Shown: in pieces, positions 36,650-48,434 of the stretch | Numbering within the stretch: the first letter of the stretch is position 1 | How the letters are laid out: every line of letters starts with the position of its first letter | Source: Reticulitermes speratus | Taxonomy: Eukaryota; Arthropoda; Insecta; Blattodea; Rhinotermitidae | Reading direction: 5' to 3' | Assembly: GCA_021186555.1 (NCBI GenBank) | Contig: JAJKFL010000005.1 | Location: 1,995,001 to 2,059,000, forward strand | DNA: 64,000 bases | The notes under the pieces: model-generated | Databases searched by the model: none | What the model was told of the DNA's origin: nothing | Seen by the model: the letters and a program-made list of their open reading frames with translations, nothing else | Made by a program: the position numbers and the translations under genes

Positions 36650-36885
36650 TTAAAAAAAAAGGTAAAGCAATCCCTGTACAGGCTTTAACAGCCCTTAGGG
36701 TTCCAGGAGTTTGAGGCTCCTAGATTTAAGACAGTCGGCACATTAACGTGGTAAGGTTGTCAGCCCTACGCACCGGCCTCATTTACCCCTGCAGAAAATA
36801 TTCCTGGTACTTATTGCTCTTAGAGGCTGAGTCAACCCCAGGGCCATAGTGCGGCCAGAAGGATTATGTCAATGAAAAATTCCAA
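36650..36885 (-). mobile_element. SINE family C, head missing
   Basis: gttgtcagccctacgcaccg and gtcaaccccagggccatagt match the body of the copies at 24402 and 47635. The tRNA-like head is absent, so this is a 5'-truncated insertion. Confidence 0.85.
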
Positions 36886-37059
36886 TGTGCTTCACAGAGT
36901 AACAGATAGCTATGCAGTAGGAATGTATTCTTTGTGAGTTATGCTCTGAAGCTACTTCAGCAACAGAATGGTAGTGGAGAGGGTTTGTTTGTCATCACAA
37001 TTCCTTTCATTTTACTGTGTTTGTACTATCTGTCTTTATCGTTATGATCATCATGAGAC

Positions 37060-37292
37060 CGTACCATGGCTCAAGTGGTTAGTTGCCAGCCTATCTGCAA
37101 AGGCCCAGGTTCAATACCAGGCCAGTTCATGTGGGATTTGTGAAGGACAAAGTGGCACTGGGACAGGTTTTTCTCCAAGTACTTCAATTTTTCTTCTGTA
37201 GTATCATTCCACCAGTCCTCTATAGTCATTCATTCATCTATCATCAGTGCTATATAATCTTGGCAATTGCAGCATTGTTAAATAACATGTTT
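37060..37292 (+). mobile_element. SINE family E copy
   Basis: The head is accatggctcaagtggttag with B box caggttcaatacc. The body is agtggcactgggacaggttt and catctatcatcagtgctata. Confidence 0.8.
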
Positions 37293-37430
37293 AAAAAATC
37301 ACGATCATCATCCACATTTTCCATATAAGCATGGGTTGACTTTACAAAGTTATCTCATGTCCTGTCAGTCATGTATAAAAAGTGTGTAGTGCACCGGGAG
37401 TGTAAAGCACAATACGTTGTGTTTCTGCAG

Positions 37431-37522
37431 ATTTACCGATGGTGAACCTGTGAAAACATTCAGCTGCGAAGAGAAGGGCGCTTGGTCACCAACAGCTGTT
37501 GTTCCTGACTGTGTATCTGAAG
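37431..37522 (+). CDS. uif: uif exon: sushi 9, second half
   Basis: It reads [20 protein letters not shown] and ends [10 protein letters not shown]. This is the W...P-x-C end of a CCP module. Phase 2 in, phase 1 out. Confidence 0.92.
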
Positions 37523-37596
37523 GTAGGGTGTTGATATTCATAAGTCTTATATTACCTTATATATATATATATATATATGTATATACGTATATTTTT

Positions 37597-37858
37597 TTCC
37601 CATGGCTCGACAACCCCTTGGGGGCCTAGGCCGCCTCATTTTTTGAGGCTTCACGATCACACTTTTTAGACACACCACACTCGGTAGGACTCCTCTGGAC
37701 GAGGGACCAGCTCGTCGCAGAGACCTCTACCTGACAACACACAACACTCACAACAGACAGACATCCATGCCCTAGGTGGGATTCGAACCCGCAGTCCTAG
37801 TAAGCGAACGGCCGCAGACCCACGCCGTAGACCGCGCGGCCACTAGGATCGGCCCACC
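37597..37858 (-). mobile_element. SINE family A, inverted copy
   Basis: Read on -, the B box gcgggttcgaatcccacc, the body cagaggtctctgcgacgagc and the end match 3484-3736. Confidence 0.85.
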
Positions 37859-38015
37859 TTTTATATTATCTTTGTTAATTTTAATGTTTAGTAAATTTAC
37901 TTCTGAGAAGGTCTACGATTTCTCCCACTTTGTCTGTTTTTCTACAAAAAATTCACATGTATCAATTTATATACGCTCATTAGATTTGGTCTTCTTGCAG
38001 CAGTGTTGCTGAATA

Positions 38016-38205
38016 TTCCAGTCTTCTGGGATGTGACGCTGTGTCATCAGATGAATAGTTCCGGATGTTTCGAAGGATTGTAGTGCTTTCCTCTTCAGGG
38101 TCAAGAAGTCTCCTTGGATTGCTTGAACGTGAAGAAGAATGCACTACAATCCTTTGAAATTCCAGGAACTCAATGACATAGCATCACATGCCAGAAGACT
38201 TGACT
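38016..38205. mobile_element. foldback MITE copy
   Basis: ccagtcttctgggatgtgac on the left mirrors catcacatgccagaagactt on the right. Inside, cgaaggattgtagtgc mirrors gcactacaatccttt. Confidence 0.8.
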
Positions 38206-38297
38206 CTTCTAATGCACGCACTCTTGCATTCAGTAACAAACCTTGCTTTTGACTGTTCCTTCATGCTTTATCTTCTGTTCATTGATGTGATTTCCAG

Positions 38298-38515
38298 ATA
38301 CACAGCAAGCTGACTACCACGTGGTGGCATCTGTAATGTATCGAGCTAATGGGGCTGTAGCAACACCTTGCTTGGCACAGTATACAGATCTTCTGGCTCA
38401 GTATTATACAAGCCTCAATCATGTTTTGACTCAGCGATGTTCAGCTGTTAATGTTAACATGAGTGTGTCAATTGTTGATTCGAAACCAAAGCTACTTGAA
38501 GAAAATGTTGTTCAG
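38298..38515 (+). CDS. uif: uif exon: unclassified conserved region, part 1
   Basis: It reads [20 protein letters not shown], then [20 protein letters not shown] and ends [10 protein letters not shown] do not recognise a named domain. It lies between sushi 9 and the cysteine repeats. The frame is open, phase 1 in, phase 0 out, and in phase with both neighbours. Confidence 0.88.
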
Positions 38516-38699
38516 GTGAGATATCGCTGATTCTTACAGATTTAAACCACTGTTAAAATGAAACAAGCCTAACTTTTTTACTCACATGAAAGAGGTAATA
38601 ATACTTATGTTCTGAGGAACGCATAACATTAATATTCCAGTATACTTTTGTATAATAGGTTAAAGATTAGAGGTGTTCAGAATCTTAAATGTGAGGTAC

Positions 38700-39790
38700 A
38701 TAAAGCGATTAAAGAGGTCAGGAAGCTTTACCATAAACACCCCTCTGAATTTATGAGATTTGGCATGGGCTAACTTTGCATACTTATGAAAAGTGGCCTA
38801 GAATACCAGGTTGAGTGTCTGAGGTGCGATGACAAATTTTCTAGACAATATTTTTTTCCTCAGTCATAACAGCATTTGCCAGCAATTCCATGCTGTCCTC
38901 TTCAAACTAGCCCCTGTGTGACTTGATACAGTGAGCCCAGAAATTGCACCATTGTTGGAAGCATTCACTGATGTCCTTTTTCAGAACTGTGCAAGTGTAG
39001 CCTGCAATTTTTCTCGGATTATGCTGATGTCACAAAATCTCCTTCCCTTCAGCGTAGACTTAGATTTCAAAGTCAGAGGGTGCTAGATCTGGGGAGTATG
39101 GAGCATGTGGGGGCAACAGTTGTGCCCTTATTTGTCAGAAGTTCTGCACAAACAAAGCAGAGTGAGCAAGAGCCTTGTTGTCATGGACAACCTAATTACC
39201 ATTTCATCACTTTTCAGGACGTTTTTGCCACACATCTTACCACAGATACTGTTGGATGTGTGTGTGAATGCTGGGTCACAGTTTGTCCCTATGGAATGAA
39301 TTGAGAGTGCATAATTCCATGCATGTCTAAATCACTGATCAGCATGTACTTCACACTGGAACATACTTGTCTGGCTTTCTTCTGATGCAGTGATGATGAA
39401 CTGTCAATGAGAAGACTTGCTTTGTTGCTTGGTCATACTTGTAAACCCATGGCTCATCACCTATGATGAACTTCCAAGGAACTGTGGGTCTCTTTGAAGT
39501 CTTGCCTGAAGGTTCTGGCACACACTGACATGATTTGGCTTCTGTTTCTCACTCAGCAGATGGGGCATGAATTTTGTGGGAAACCGTCACATGTCCAGAT
39601 TGTGTGTTGGAATGCTTTGACATGTTCGAAATGAAATCAGCAGCAGATGACTCCACAGGTTTTACTCTACCTCTCCTTCTGCCTCTAGGTCTCTTTAAGT
39701 GATGCTGTTGTCTTCCCTTTATGCTTTCTGACTACAATTCTTTATGCATTTCTCATCTGTCTTATGCTTGTACATGTTCCACCCATTCAA
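38700..39790 (-). mobile_element. decayed mariner transposase
   Basis: The - strand at 39494-39435 reads WKFIIGDEPWVYKYDQATKQ, matching the mariner GDExWVxxYDPxTKQ block with its catalytic Asp. At about 39205-39160 it reads VVHDNKALAHSALF, the HDNAxAHxA block with the third Asp. Frameshifts and stops lie between, so it is a dead copy. Confidence 0.85.
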
Positions 39791-39960
39791 TCCTCAATTA
39801 ACCCTTGAATACCAGCCTCTGTACACTGTGCTGAATCAGTGCATTTTAGGGTACTCTAAATTTAAAACTCCACTGTCCTAGGCAGTGGTAGGAATTTAAA
39901 CTCCACCATCACTGAAATGTACGTTGAAGCTGTAATGTGTTTCACTTTGTTTTTTTGCAG

Positions 39961-40213
39961 ATGAACTTTGTCCTGGTGATCGTACCGGCCGTGAGACAGC
40001 CTCAGCTCTATGATCTGTGTGGCTCAACATTAAACTTAATATTTGATCTGTCAGTGCCATATGCCAGTGCTGTGATTGAGCCCCTGCTAAATGTCTCAGC
40101 TATTGGTAACCTCTGTCCACCTCTCAGAGCACTGAAATCAAATATATCACGAGGCTTTGACTGCAATGTAGGAGAGGTGCTGAACATGGACACAAATGAT
40201 GTACCTCGTTGCT
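39961..40213 (+). CDS. uif: uif exon: unclassified conserved region, part 2
   Basis: It reads [20 protein letters not shown], then [20 protein letters not shown] and ends TNDVPRC. The hydrophobic start is a beta strand of the region, not a signal peptide, because it follows directly in phase 0 from the previous exon. Donor tgct|gtgagt. Confidence 0.9.
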
Positions 40214-40387
40214 GTGAGTAGTACACTTCATTTTGCTGATATCTGACAAAACAGAACGTTATCCCTAACACCGTATCTCCTTACATATACTACATGTGTT
40301 GCCATGGTTACAGTAGAGGCTGAGAAAGACCATGTTGTTTTTGTGAGGTATGCACTGAGGTTAAAGAAGCAGTTTTTGTAATTGAGA

Positions 40388-40770
40388 CAGGATGTGCACA
40401 CCCAGAATTTTTCGTTGGGTGGGGCTGACCCTGAAGCTATATATAAATTATGTTTGATTTTAAAAATTATGTTATAAAAATCATGTCAAGTATAGCTGTA
40501 ACATAACACTGTTTGCAACTGCATTTATATACATACAAATATAAGTACATGTTCTATGACTCAATCACCTAATGTAAATCACAAGGCCTAATCTTCTTGG
40601 TTTTTTTAATTTCATCCAAGACATCCTAATTTTTTATATTATTTTTGAAATTTCTAGTGTATTGGTCATCAGCCAATTTCATTTGTTGATTTCGGCTGAA
40701 GGGCAAATCATGCAAAACGTTTGATATCATTATCTGTACAAAATATGTTATTTTAAATTTCGGTTTTGGG
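40388..40770 (+). repeat. dispersed repeat, copy 2 of 2
   Basis: It matches 34203-34620 over its length (tgatttcggctgaagggcaa, aaaatcatgtcaagtatagc). A run of about 16 C follows at 40789-40804. Confidence 0.7.
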
Positions 40771-41299
40771 GAGGGGGGCTGCAGCCAAGCCCCCCCCCCC
40801 CCCCACCTGCCTGCCTCCTTGAGTATGGCGCTGTGAAGGCAGTGTGTTCTTTGTGAGGTGTTAGCTGAGACTGGAGAAACAGTTGAGCATCAAGAAAATA
40901 ACACAACATAGCACAACCAAATGGTAGCACTGTGATAGATGAACTTAATGTTTGGTTTGGTCTAAGAAACAAGAAACAACTGATGAAAGATGCTGTGGAC
41001 TAGCCTGTGAACATTGTGACAACCCATCACATGACAGGCATGCAGATAGTCTTAATATACAGCAGGCCCACCTCATTTGCAGGTTTGTGCATCACAGTTT
41101 CGCCAATACGCAGAAGAATTCTTGTGACCATCGTTGTGCATTGCAGTGTAGTTCCCTTGCTTATTCATAGTAACACACGGTAGGCCACACCTGCACAAGT
41201 GCATTGCTTGGAACCTACCTAAATATTCTACATTGTGGAATGTAGTTTGTACTTTTCACCATTTTTAGAACTGAAGGAAAGAGTCACCAATACACACTG

Positions 41300-41425
41300 T
41301 GTGGGAGGCCAGTCTGGACACTTTAGAGAAGAGATAAATTTCTTGGCCCTGTTGGGAATTGAGTCCCATATTGCCTAACCCATAGCCAAGTCATTGTACT
41401 GACTGAGCTAACTGGCTTATAGTGA
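41300..41425 (-). mobile_element. SINE family B, degenerate inverted copy
   Basis: Read on -, agttagctcagtcagtacaa and gggactcaattcccaacagg resemble the family B head, and gtccagactggcctcccac the body. Confidence 0.55.
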
Positions 41426-41826
41426 TTTCATAAGGAAAGTATAATGACAGTATTTAGCAGAATTTGGGAAAGACTTCAGGCATTTAAGTGTGACGTTGGT
41501 TCTAATGGTACTTCTGTGCCCTCTGGACACGTAAGTGATACAGCAACATACAAGGTGTCTGAGAAGTCCTGTACCCATACCTAGGTTACCATGCATGTGT
41601 CATGTGCTGTGTACAGTGTACCATGGCACAAGACAAGCCATGCACATACTGGCAGTGTTATCACACACCACGTTCAAGTTTCGCAGTGTACCTTGGCACA
41701 CAGCACACATGCAGATACACGTGGTGAGTAAGCAGTGGTATGGTGACTTCTCGGCTACCGTGTATGCAAGTAAAGACACAGCCTTCTCTCAGATAACAGT
41801 CCATGACAGTTCTTTATGTGTTGCAG

Positions 41827-41961
41827 TGCACTGTCCAGCTGGTACCTTCGCAGGAGAGAAGCAGCAGCAATGTACCCACTGTCCTCGTGGTTTCTATCAA
41901 AATAGAGATCGCCAAGGGTCATGTATTCGGTGTCCAATGGGTACCTATACTCGTGAGGAAG
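41827..41961 (+). CDS. uif: uif exon: ephrin-receptor-like cysteine repeat 1
   Basis: It reads [20 protein letters not shown] and [20 protein letters not shown]. The CPxGT...CxxCPxGxYQ pattern is that of GCC2/GCC3 (ephrin-receptor-like) repeats. Phase 1-1. Confidence 0.95.
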
Positions 41962-42436
41962 GTATGGGTTCTTATGTGGTCTTATCTGCTCCAGTGATTC
42001 TGCTGTTTGTTACCAAGCAGACATCTATTTGAATGTTCCTGCCTATTGGAATGTGAGGCTATATGGTCAGGTAGATATGTACCAGTGTTTGAGTGAAACC
42101 TGCTGCCTGCAGATTCCTCCCAGACACTGCTATATATCTATCTCACTTCAGAAGACTGCACTCTTTGTGGTTACTGCTGGCAGGTTGTGGGTAAGGTCAA
42201 GGATTAAAGTAGAGATGGCTGGGGGATTTTTGACCAGGATGTTTGGGACTTGATGGTATCAGGACATGGGGTTTTTCCTTAATTTGGAGCATCATGCTTA
42301 AAATGCACTAAAACAATTAAAAGTTACAGAAAAATAACTTCGGTTTTAAAAATGAAGATATGTGAGAGTAATTGATCAACTCACACCTACAAATGCACCA
42401 AAACAAGTTGGTCACTGATTTCTTTATTAAAAGATT

Positions 42437-42483
42437 TCCCCAATACACATTTCGGCACTTCTATATTGCCATCATCAGGGGGA
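42437..42483 (-). ncRNA. candidate hammerhead ribozyme, element 2 left arm
   Basis: On the - strand: TCCCC-CTGATGA, stem II GGCA/TGCC, GAAA, T-GTGT-A (stem III A-T, T-A), TT cleavage dinucleotide, GGGGA. All core residues are present and all stems pair. One extra base (T) lies between A9 and stem II, as in every copy here. Confidence 0.75.
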
Positions 42484-42589
42484 TCATTGAAGTTTGTACA
42501 CAGACCAATGTTCTTTGTTACATCAGAACAGTTGAGTCAATATTCTGGTATAACCTAAGAACATTGGTCTGTGTACAAACTCCAACGAC

Positions 42590-42634
42590 CCCCCTGATGA
42601 TGGCAATGTAGAAGTGCCGAAATGCATATTGGGG
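42590..42634 (+). ncRNA. candidate hammerhead ribozyme, element 2 right arm
   Basis: Sense to uif: CCCC-CTGATGA-T-GGCA...TGCC-GAAA-T-GCAT-A-TT-GGGG. Cores and three stems are intact. Confidence 0.75.
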
Positions 42635-43433
42635 AAATCTTTTAATAAAGAAATCAGTGACAAACTTGTTTTGGTGCATTTGTAGGTGTGAGTTGATCAA
42701 TTGTACAAAAATGCACGGTGAATATAACGTGAAAATGTGAGAGTAGTTAGTGTCAGTTACCAGAGATTAACTGAAGCATTGTCATCAGGAGCATCGGGTG
42801 AAGGTGAGAGACCTGACCTTGGTGCTGGGGTTGCTTGGCACTGTATTTAAATTGATTTGTAAAGCATAGCTGGCTTTTGGAGCGTTCTGAATACATGGAT
42901 GCTGCATGAAAGATCCCATATCTGCAATATGTTGTGTTGTGTGTCGGTTTAAACAGTGCACATAAGTGATTCTAGTCTTATCTCCAGTATAAGTGAATTG
43001 GTTTAAACTTCTGAATTATTTGAACTTCATATTATGTTTATATGCTTTTGTCCAAGAATTTTCTGTGTTTTGTTTTCATCCTTATGGTATAATGGAATTA
43101 TTTTGTCTTAAACAATACTCATGCAGCAAGTTCCAGCTTATGTGAAATTATATGTACTCATATTAAATGATCAATTGAATAGTTCTCTATGAAGATTCAC
43201 TTTATGACAACTGATGTTTCTACTAAAACAGCCTAATCAAAGTGGACTACAAAATGTAATTGCTTATAAATATTGAACTTTTTATATTCTTCATTTTCTG
43301 TCAGCTTAGGCAACTCCAGTAATCATACCTCGCCATTAATTAGATATTTTACAGAGTTTTACGTAATTTGTAGGGCATGCAATGTATTAATGAACTCTAC
43401 AGAACTGTAATTTTTTTTTAATAAATGTTTAAC

Positions 43434-44035
43434 TTTTAACTTCCATCTTTAGTCTTAACTCACCGTGCATTTTTATTATTTTAGATATACACCAACAAAA
43501 TGCACAAATTAATAAAGGTGCAAATTAGCTCCTTATCATAATTTAACCCTACACGCGTTTCAGCTCTTTATGAGCCATCATCAGGGGTTTTTCTTATAAA
43601 AAGTGCTTTTCAAATGCTGGATCTGTTGATGACACTTGTAAAGTTATGCACTATTTTAGAGCATAAAAACAGTCGTTCATAAGTTAAAAACATGAGTCAT
43701 AAATTATAGTTAAAATGATGATTTGTTAAAAAATGATAACTTGTTAACAAACACTGTTCACTGCGTCTACTATATAGAGATATGTTCGCATTTCTAGAAG
43801 TTATAGAAGATCATATATTGCACTGTGTTGGTTGTGATGGAATTTGATGCAGAACGGCGATAGGCAATGCGTGCTGTATGAGTTCTTGTCATTTCGTTTA
43901 TTACGTCGTCGTGTAGTCTTCCTGATGATGTGGTATAAATTAAGAGGAAGAAGAAGTGGTTCTGGTGCTAGTATGGTGTGGGGTACCGTCTTGAAGTATA
44001 CCCGGTGAAAGTGAACTGTGAATTTTAACTTCCAT
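43434..44035 (-). mobile_element. hammerhead-bearing retroelement (element 3), single copy form
   Basis: It is flanked by ttttaacttccat at 43434-43446 and 44023-44035 (13-bp duplication). On - it ends with the tail atgcacggtga. It has one hammerhead about 120 bases from that end and no inverted second arm. No protein is visible. Confidence 0.8.
43545..43589 (-). ncRNA. candidate hammerhead ribozyme, best copy
   Basis: On the - strand: AACCC-CTGATGA-T-GGCTC-ATAAA-GAGCT-GAAA-C-GCGT-G-T-A-GGGTT. Stem I has 5 pairs, stem II 5 pairs with one G-T, and stem III is A-T and C-G with a GCGT loop. Cleavage is predicted after GTA, before GGGTT. Confidence 0.78.
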
Positions 44036-44308
44036 GTTGGATAATGTGTCTTCATACAGGTTAACAACTTGGAATTTAAATGGAGCTACATAACAGCAAT
44101 CTCTAGTGGAAAAATGTCTTGTATATTGTGAATGGTATAGTGCCGTATGCTTTTCTGTGATTGTTATGTATTAACGTTTCAAATGTGTTTATTTCTGTAC
44201 TTTACTTTTCGTCTTCCTGTATTGAAATATTCTTCCTGAACACATTTCAGAAAAGTATTTCATAAACATCATAAGTGCCAAGTTCCATAAAGAATCTTTC
44301 ATTTTCAG

Positions 44309-44506
44309 GTTCAAAGAGCATAGCAGACTGTGTTCCAGTGTGTGGTTATGGAACATACTCTCCAACAGGCTTGGTGCCATGTTTAGAATGTCCACGCAAT
44401 AGCTACACAGGAGAACCACCTACTGATGGCTTCAAGGACTGTCAGGCTTGTCCAGCTAATACTTACACTTATCAGCCTGCAGCTGGTGGAAAGGAGCATT
44501 GCAGAG
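44309..44506 (+). CDS. uif: uif exon: ephrin-receptor-like cysteine repeats 2 and 3
   Basis: It reads [20 protein letters not shown], then [15 protein letters not shown] and [20 protein letters not shown]. The cysteine spacing matches GCC2/GCC3 repeats. Phase 1-1; acceptor cattttcag, donor cagag|gtgaac. Confidence 0.95.
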
Positions 44507-44603
44507 GTGAACTACTGTCATGACTGTTGTCATTCCTCCATTTTGAAATTCCAAGCGAATAAAGAAATGCTTGATGAGGTTCTCACATCAGTGTTGTCAA
44601 GGA

Positions 44604-44804
44604 TGCAAGTCTTCTGGGATGCGATGATGTATTGTTGGGTAAATAGTTCTGAAGTTTCAAAGGTTAATAGCGTCTTCATGGTCATGGTCAAGCAGTCCAG
44701 GAAGGAAGGCACTATGATCCCTTGCAACATGAAGTCCTACACACCCAGCCACACAGTGTTATATCCCAGAAGACTTGAGTCTTAAGCAGCGAGGTTGTGA
44801 GAAC
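44604..44804. mobile_element. foldback MITE copy
   Basis: tgcaagtcttctgggatgcg on the left mirrors tatcccagaagacttgagtc on the right. Confidence 0.75.
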
Positions 44805-45567
44805 CTACAGTCTCACTGACAATGTGTGTGTCCAGGATTATAAACTTATTTGCGTTGCTGAGATGTGGCTTCATGTTTCATTTTACAATCACAACCTGTT
44901 TCCTGATATGTGTTCAGGTTTTTGAGCAGGTAGGGACTTACTTTGACTGTGTTTATCGTACAGTGATGGCCTGTTATTGTTGTTCATCATTCAGTTGCTG
45001 GTTTCAGAAGTGATTATGGCCTTGATGTAACTAATGAGTGTGTGTGTGCACGTGCACATTTATGTGTGTGATGTGACTGACACAGATTCATGTCGCAGAA
45101 GACTTGCAACCTGAACAAAGAATTGTAATTAGAAAGTTTGGAAGTTGCTGATTTATTGTTGATTTTGACTGAGATCGCCGTCTTCTTTCATTTGTGTAAG
45201 AAAAATCAAGATTCATTTAACTTCTCAGGAAACAGAATTGAGTATAAGTATTGTGACACTGTGGGTTCTATAATCACATGCAATTACTCCCATTACTCTG
45301 CAACATGAAAACACAGACGCTGTCTCCACACATTAACGCAAACAGCTGCCCTCCACTCACCGCTCACACCACACTGCTCTCATGGCCCGTCATCTGCATG
45401 TATCTTGGCAGCTGGTGTTGATGTAACCCAGTATTGCCACATTTATACTAATAACAGCATGTGACTCAAAGATCATCAAAGCAACATTCATGACAGTCAT
45501 GACTATTTCCATTAATGATATCAGTTCATATAGAAAATCTCTTGTAAATTGTGAATTTGTATTCCAG

Positions 45568-45783
45568 CTAAGTGTTCTGCGGGTCAGTATTCAGACACGG
45601 GTCTGTCGCCCTGTGCTCCGTGTCCACGCAACTTCTTCCAGCCCCAGCATGGCCAGACAACCTGCTTTGAATGCCCAACTAATACGCGCACTGGTGGGCC
45701 GGGTGCAGTTGGCCGTGAAGAGTGTGAGCCCATTCAGTGCACGGACAATGCCTGTCAGCATGGAGGACTGTGTGTGCCCATGG
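45568..45783 (+). CDS. uif: uif exon: cysteine repeat 4 and start of the EGF run
   Basis: [20 protein letters not shown] and [14 protein letters not shown] form the last ephrin-receptor-like repeat. [16 protein letters not shown] opens the first EGF of the run. Phase 1-1. Confidence 0.95.
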
Positions 45784-46872
45784 GTATTTAACGTTATTAA
45801 ACACTCAGTTGGATAATTTTATGTGTGATTAAAAATTTAATTAGAATATTTTCCATACCATTAGATGCACCAAGATTTTATAAGACAAATTTATTGAAGA
45901 CATATTTGATACATGTTTGAAGCTCAAATTCACAAGCACTTACTAAACAAAATGGCAGTGCTGTGTGAAGTTGTTACTGGTCACAGAATCCCCTAAAACC
46001 TGCAACATACTGTCACACTCATCACTGCTCTTACTATTGTTATTGTCTGAAATTGAACTTTTCAAAACTATGTCTTCAGTATCATCAAACATTCCATCAC
46101 ATAATTTTATACGTGATTGAAAATCTTTAAGTATTAAATGACAATTTATTTATCTTCAGGTTTTGAATTTGAAAATGCCGTTATATATAAACCATAGTCT
46201 TAGTCCCAAGGAGCCAGTTTTTTTAATTCTGTTGAGGTCTTGGATACTTGTGTGCCATTTTTATCATTGCCAGTCATTATGTTCCTAGCATAATGAGAAG
46301 TTTCATAATTTGTACTGTTTACAAGATATTATTAGGGCAAGCAGATATTAAGAATATGATGGAAAGGGAAGGTAGCATGCACGGAAGCTGTGCGAAATGC
46401 ATACAAAATTGTAGTCATAATCCTGAAGCAGTCTTTTGAAGACTTGCACTTTACATATCTTCTGAAGAGTAAGTCCAACATGTTCCAGGAAAACTAGCGT
46501 CAGATGTTGAGTGCTCAAAAATGTGTATGGGAGAATTTTATCTTTTAAATAAGTGGAGAAAATCTTTTCTTTTTCTTCTTGGTTTTCTGTAAAGGATAAA
46601 ATAATCATTGAATAGTAGCAACATCATTTTCAATATAAAATAGACATTTTAGCACTGAACTTTATGAAATTAATGAATGTTGACTGGTCAGTTGACGGGC
46701 ACCATGTGTGAGTAGCTGGAACAGTGTTGAGCACTGTGCTGCCTTATGTCACGTGAAACGGTCTGAGTGAGGAGTGATGCAATTGCTGATATAAAATAAT
46801 GTCCCTATATTACGGGCTTATGTCATGAATACATCCCTACGATCATGATAATCACTTATTGCACAATTACAG
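45784..46872 (+). other. intron, possible transposase remnant
   Basis: On the - strand near 46085-46000 an acidic stretch DDTEDIVLKSSISDNNNSKS is legible, as in the C-termini of some transposases, but it is isolated. Nothing firm is seen. Confidence 0.3.
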
Positions 46873-47016
46873 GTCACGGTATCCAGTGTTTCTGCCCTGC
46901 TGGTTTCTCTGGACGTCGTTGTGAAATTGACATTGACGAGTGTTCATCTCAGCCGTGTTACAATGGCGCAAGTTGTGTGGACTTGCCGCAGGGATACCGT
47001 TGCCAGTGTGCTCCTG
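46873..47016 (+). CDS. uif: uif exon: EGF a end, EGF b
   Basis: [16 protein letters not shown] closes EGF a. [20 protein letters not shown] and GYRCQCAPG form Ca-binding EGF b, which has O-glucose (CSSQPC), O-fucose (CYNGASC) and Asp-hydroxylation ([10 protein letters not shown]) consensus sites. Phase 1-1. Confidence 0.96.
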
Positions 47017-47634
47017 GTGAGCTTTATTAACGTGATGGTATTTTATGCCAGGTTACTACAGCATATAGTAATTTGGCAGTTAGGTGGTGGAAAATCACTT
47101 TGCGACATTTGTGATATCAGCAGTTCAGTAAGAATGATGTAGATATGTGAATATTAAAAATACACTCACTTGTTAAATATTCGAAAATAAAATGTATAAA
47201 AATTAAATATATGGAAGACAGGAATACATATGAGAATGGAAGGCCAGAGACAGACATAGAAGTATGAGGATCACTTTCAGTGTTCTAAGAAGAGTTTGTT
47301 AGATGACTTGGTTGGTGGGGGGAGATAGATTTAATTAAGGATAATTAAGTAATTTGTATTAAGTAGGTGTGCTACAAGACAGACTGAGTCAAACATGTAA
47401 AATAAAACAGGAAACTTAAACTTGAAATATTTGTGACACTTCAAAAGGGGACCAAATCTGCTGTGAAGTATTTAATCTGCAGGAAATAACTGACCTAAAG
47501 TTTGATTTCACTCACTTTGAAGTCTGCAGTTTCCTGATTCACAACTGTCATTGCTCTCTTGTAGCCTGCATGTTCATATTCTTGCTTGACAAATAATGTA
47601 CAGATATGTTTCTGTAAAGTACACTTTAAATTGG

Positions 47635-47935
47635 GGCACGCGGTGGCGCAGTTGGTTGAGGCCCTGCGCTACAAACCGGAACGTCGCGGGTTCGATTCCC
47701 GATGGTGTCATTGGAATTTTTCACTGACATAATCGTTTCGGTCGCACTATGGCCCTGGGGTCGACTCAGCCTCTACCAGAAATGAGTACCAGGAATATTT
47801 CCTGGGGGGTAAAGGCTGCCGGTGCGTAGGGCTGACAACCTTACCACCTTCATGTGCCGATTGTCTAAAAACCTGGGAGCCTCGACCTCCTGGAGCCCTA
47901 AGGGCCTGTCCAGGCCTGTAATGGGGTTGCTTTTA
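47635..47935 (+). mobile_element. tRNA-derived SINE family C, full copy
   Basis: The head cacgcggtggcgcagttggt and B box gggttcgattcccg are intact. The body runs to ctgtccaggcctgtaatggg. It is a close match to 24402-24724. Confidence 0.93.
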
Positions 47936-48099
47936 CACTTTAAAATTAATTTATGGGAATATGAAAGAGTACTTGCATTTGGAAATATTTAATGATGTAC
48001 CACATTTCCTGGTGTATAAGACACGGGTTTTTTTCTCTTGAAAATGAACTTAAAAATTACACTGTGACTTGCATATTTATTTTTCTTGGGGGGGGGGGG

Positions 48100-48190
48100 G
48101 GGGGTGTTTGTTGGGGTTCCACGGAATGCAGGGAATTTCTTGACCAGCTGATGATTCTCAAGGAGGGCTCTGCTTCATGGAGTCAGTCAG
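48100..48190 (+). mobile_element. RTE-type LINE tail fragment
   Basis: gcagggaatttcttgaccag and caaggagggctctgcttcat match the inverse of the RTE ends at 28375 and 58128. A run of about 18 G precedes it at 48090-48107. Confidence 0.6.
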
Positions 48191-48434
48191 TCAATTATGT
48201 CTTATACAAAGGGAAATACAGTTTGTGCTTCTGTTAAGTTACATGGAACTGGAACGTTGATGAATTAAAAATATTTTCTATCAAATACTGGTATTACCAG
48301 GCTATTGAACTGAACCCATCAACTGTTTGAAATGTGCCCACCTGTTTCTTATGCAACCCCCAGTTTTAAATGGTTATTTGTCATGTGTAAGAATTAATTA
48401 TATTCAATGTATGTTTCTCTGCTGACTGTTGCAG

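Larger units (their letters stand above)
42360..42745. mobile_element. hammerhead-bearing inverted-repeat retroelement (element 2)
   Basis: The direct flanks atgtgagagta at 42360-42370 and 42735-42745 are an 11-bp target-site duplication. The arms 42371-42514 and 42558-42701 are inverted copies, each with a hammerhead motif. The right end has the tail atgcacggtga. Confidence 0.85.

Noticed and set aside
39080-39304. Small + strand gene with cysteines
   Set aside because: It is the antisense of the mariner transposase fossil.
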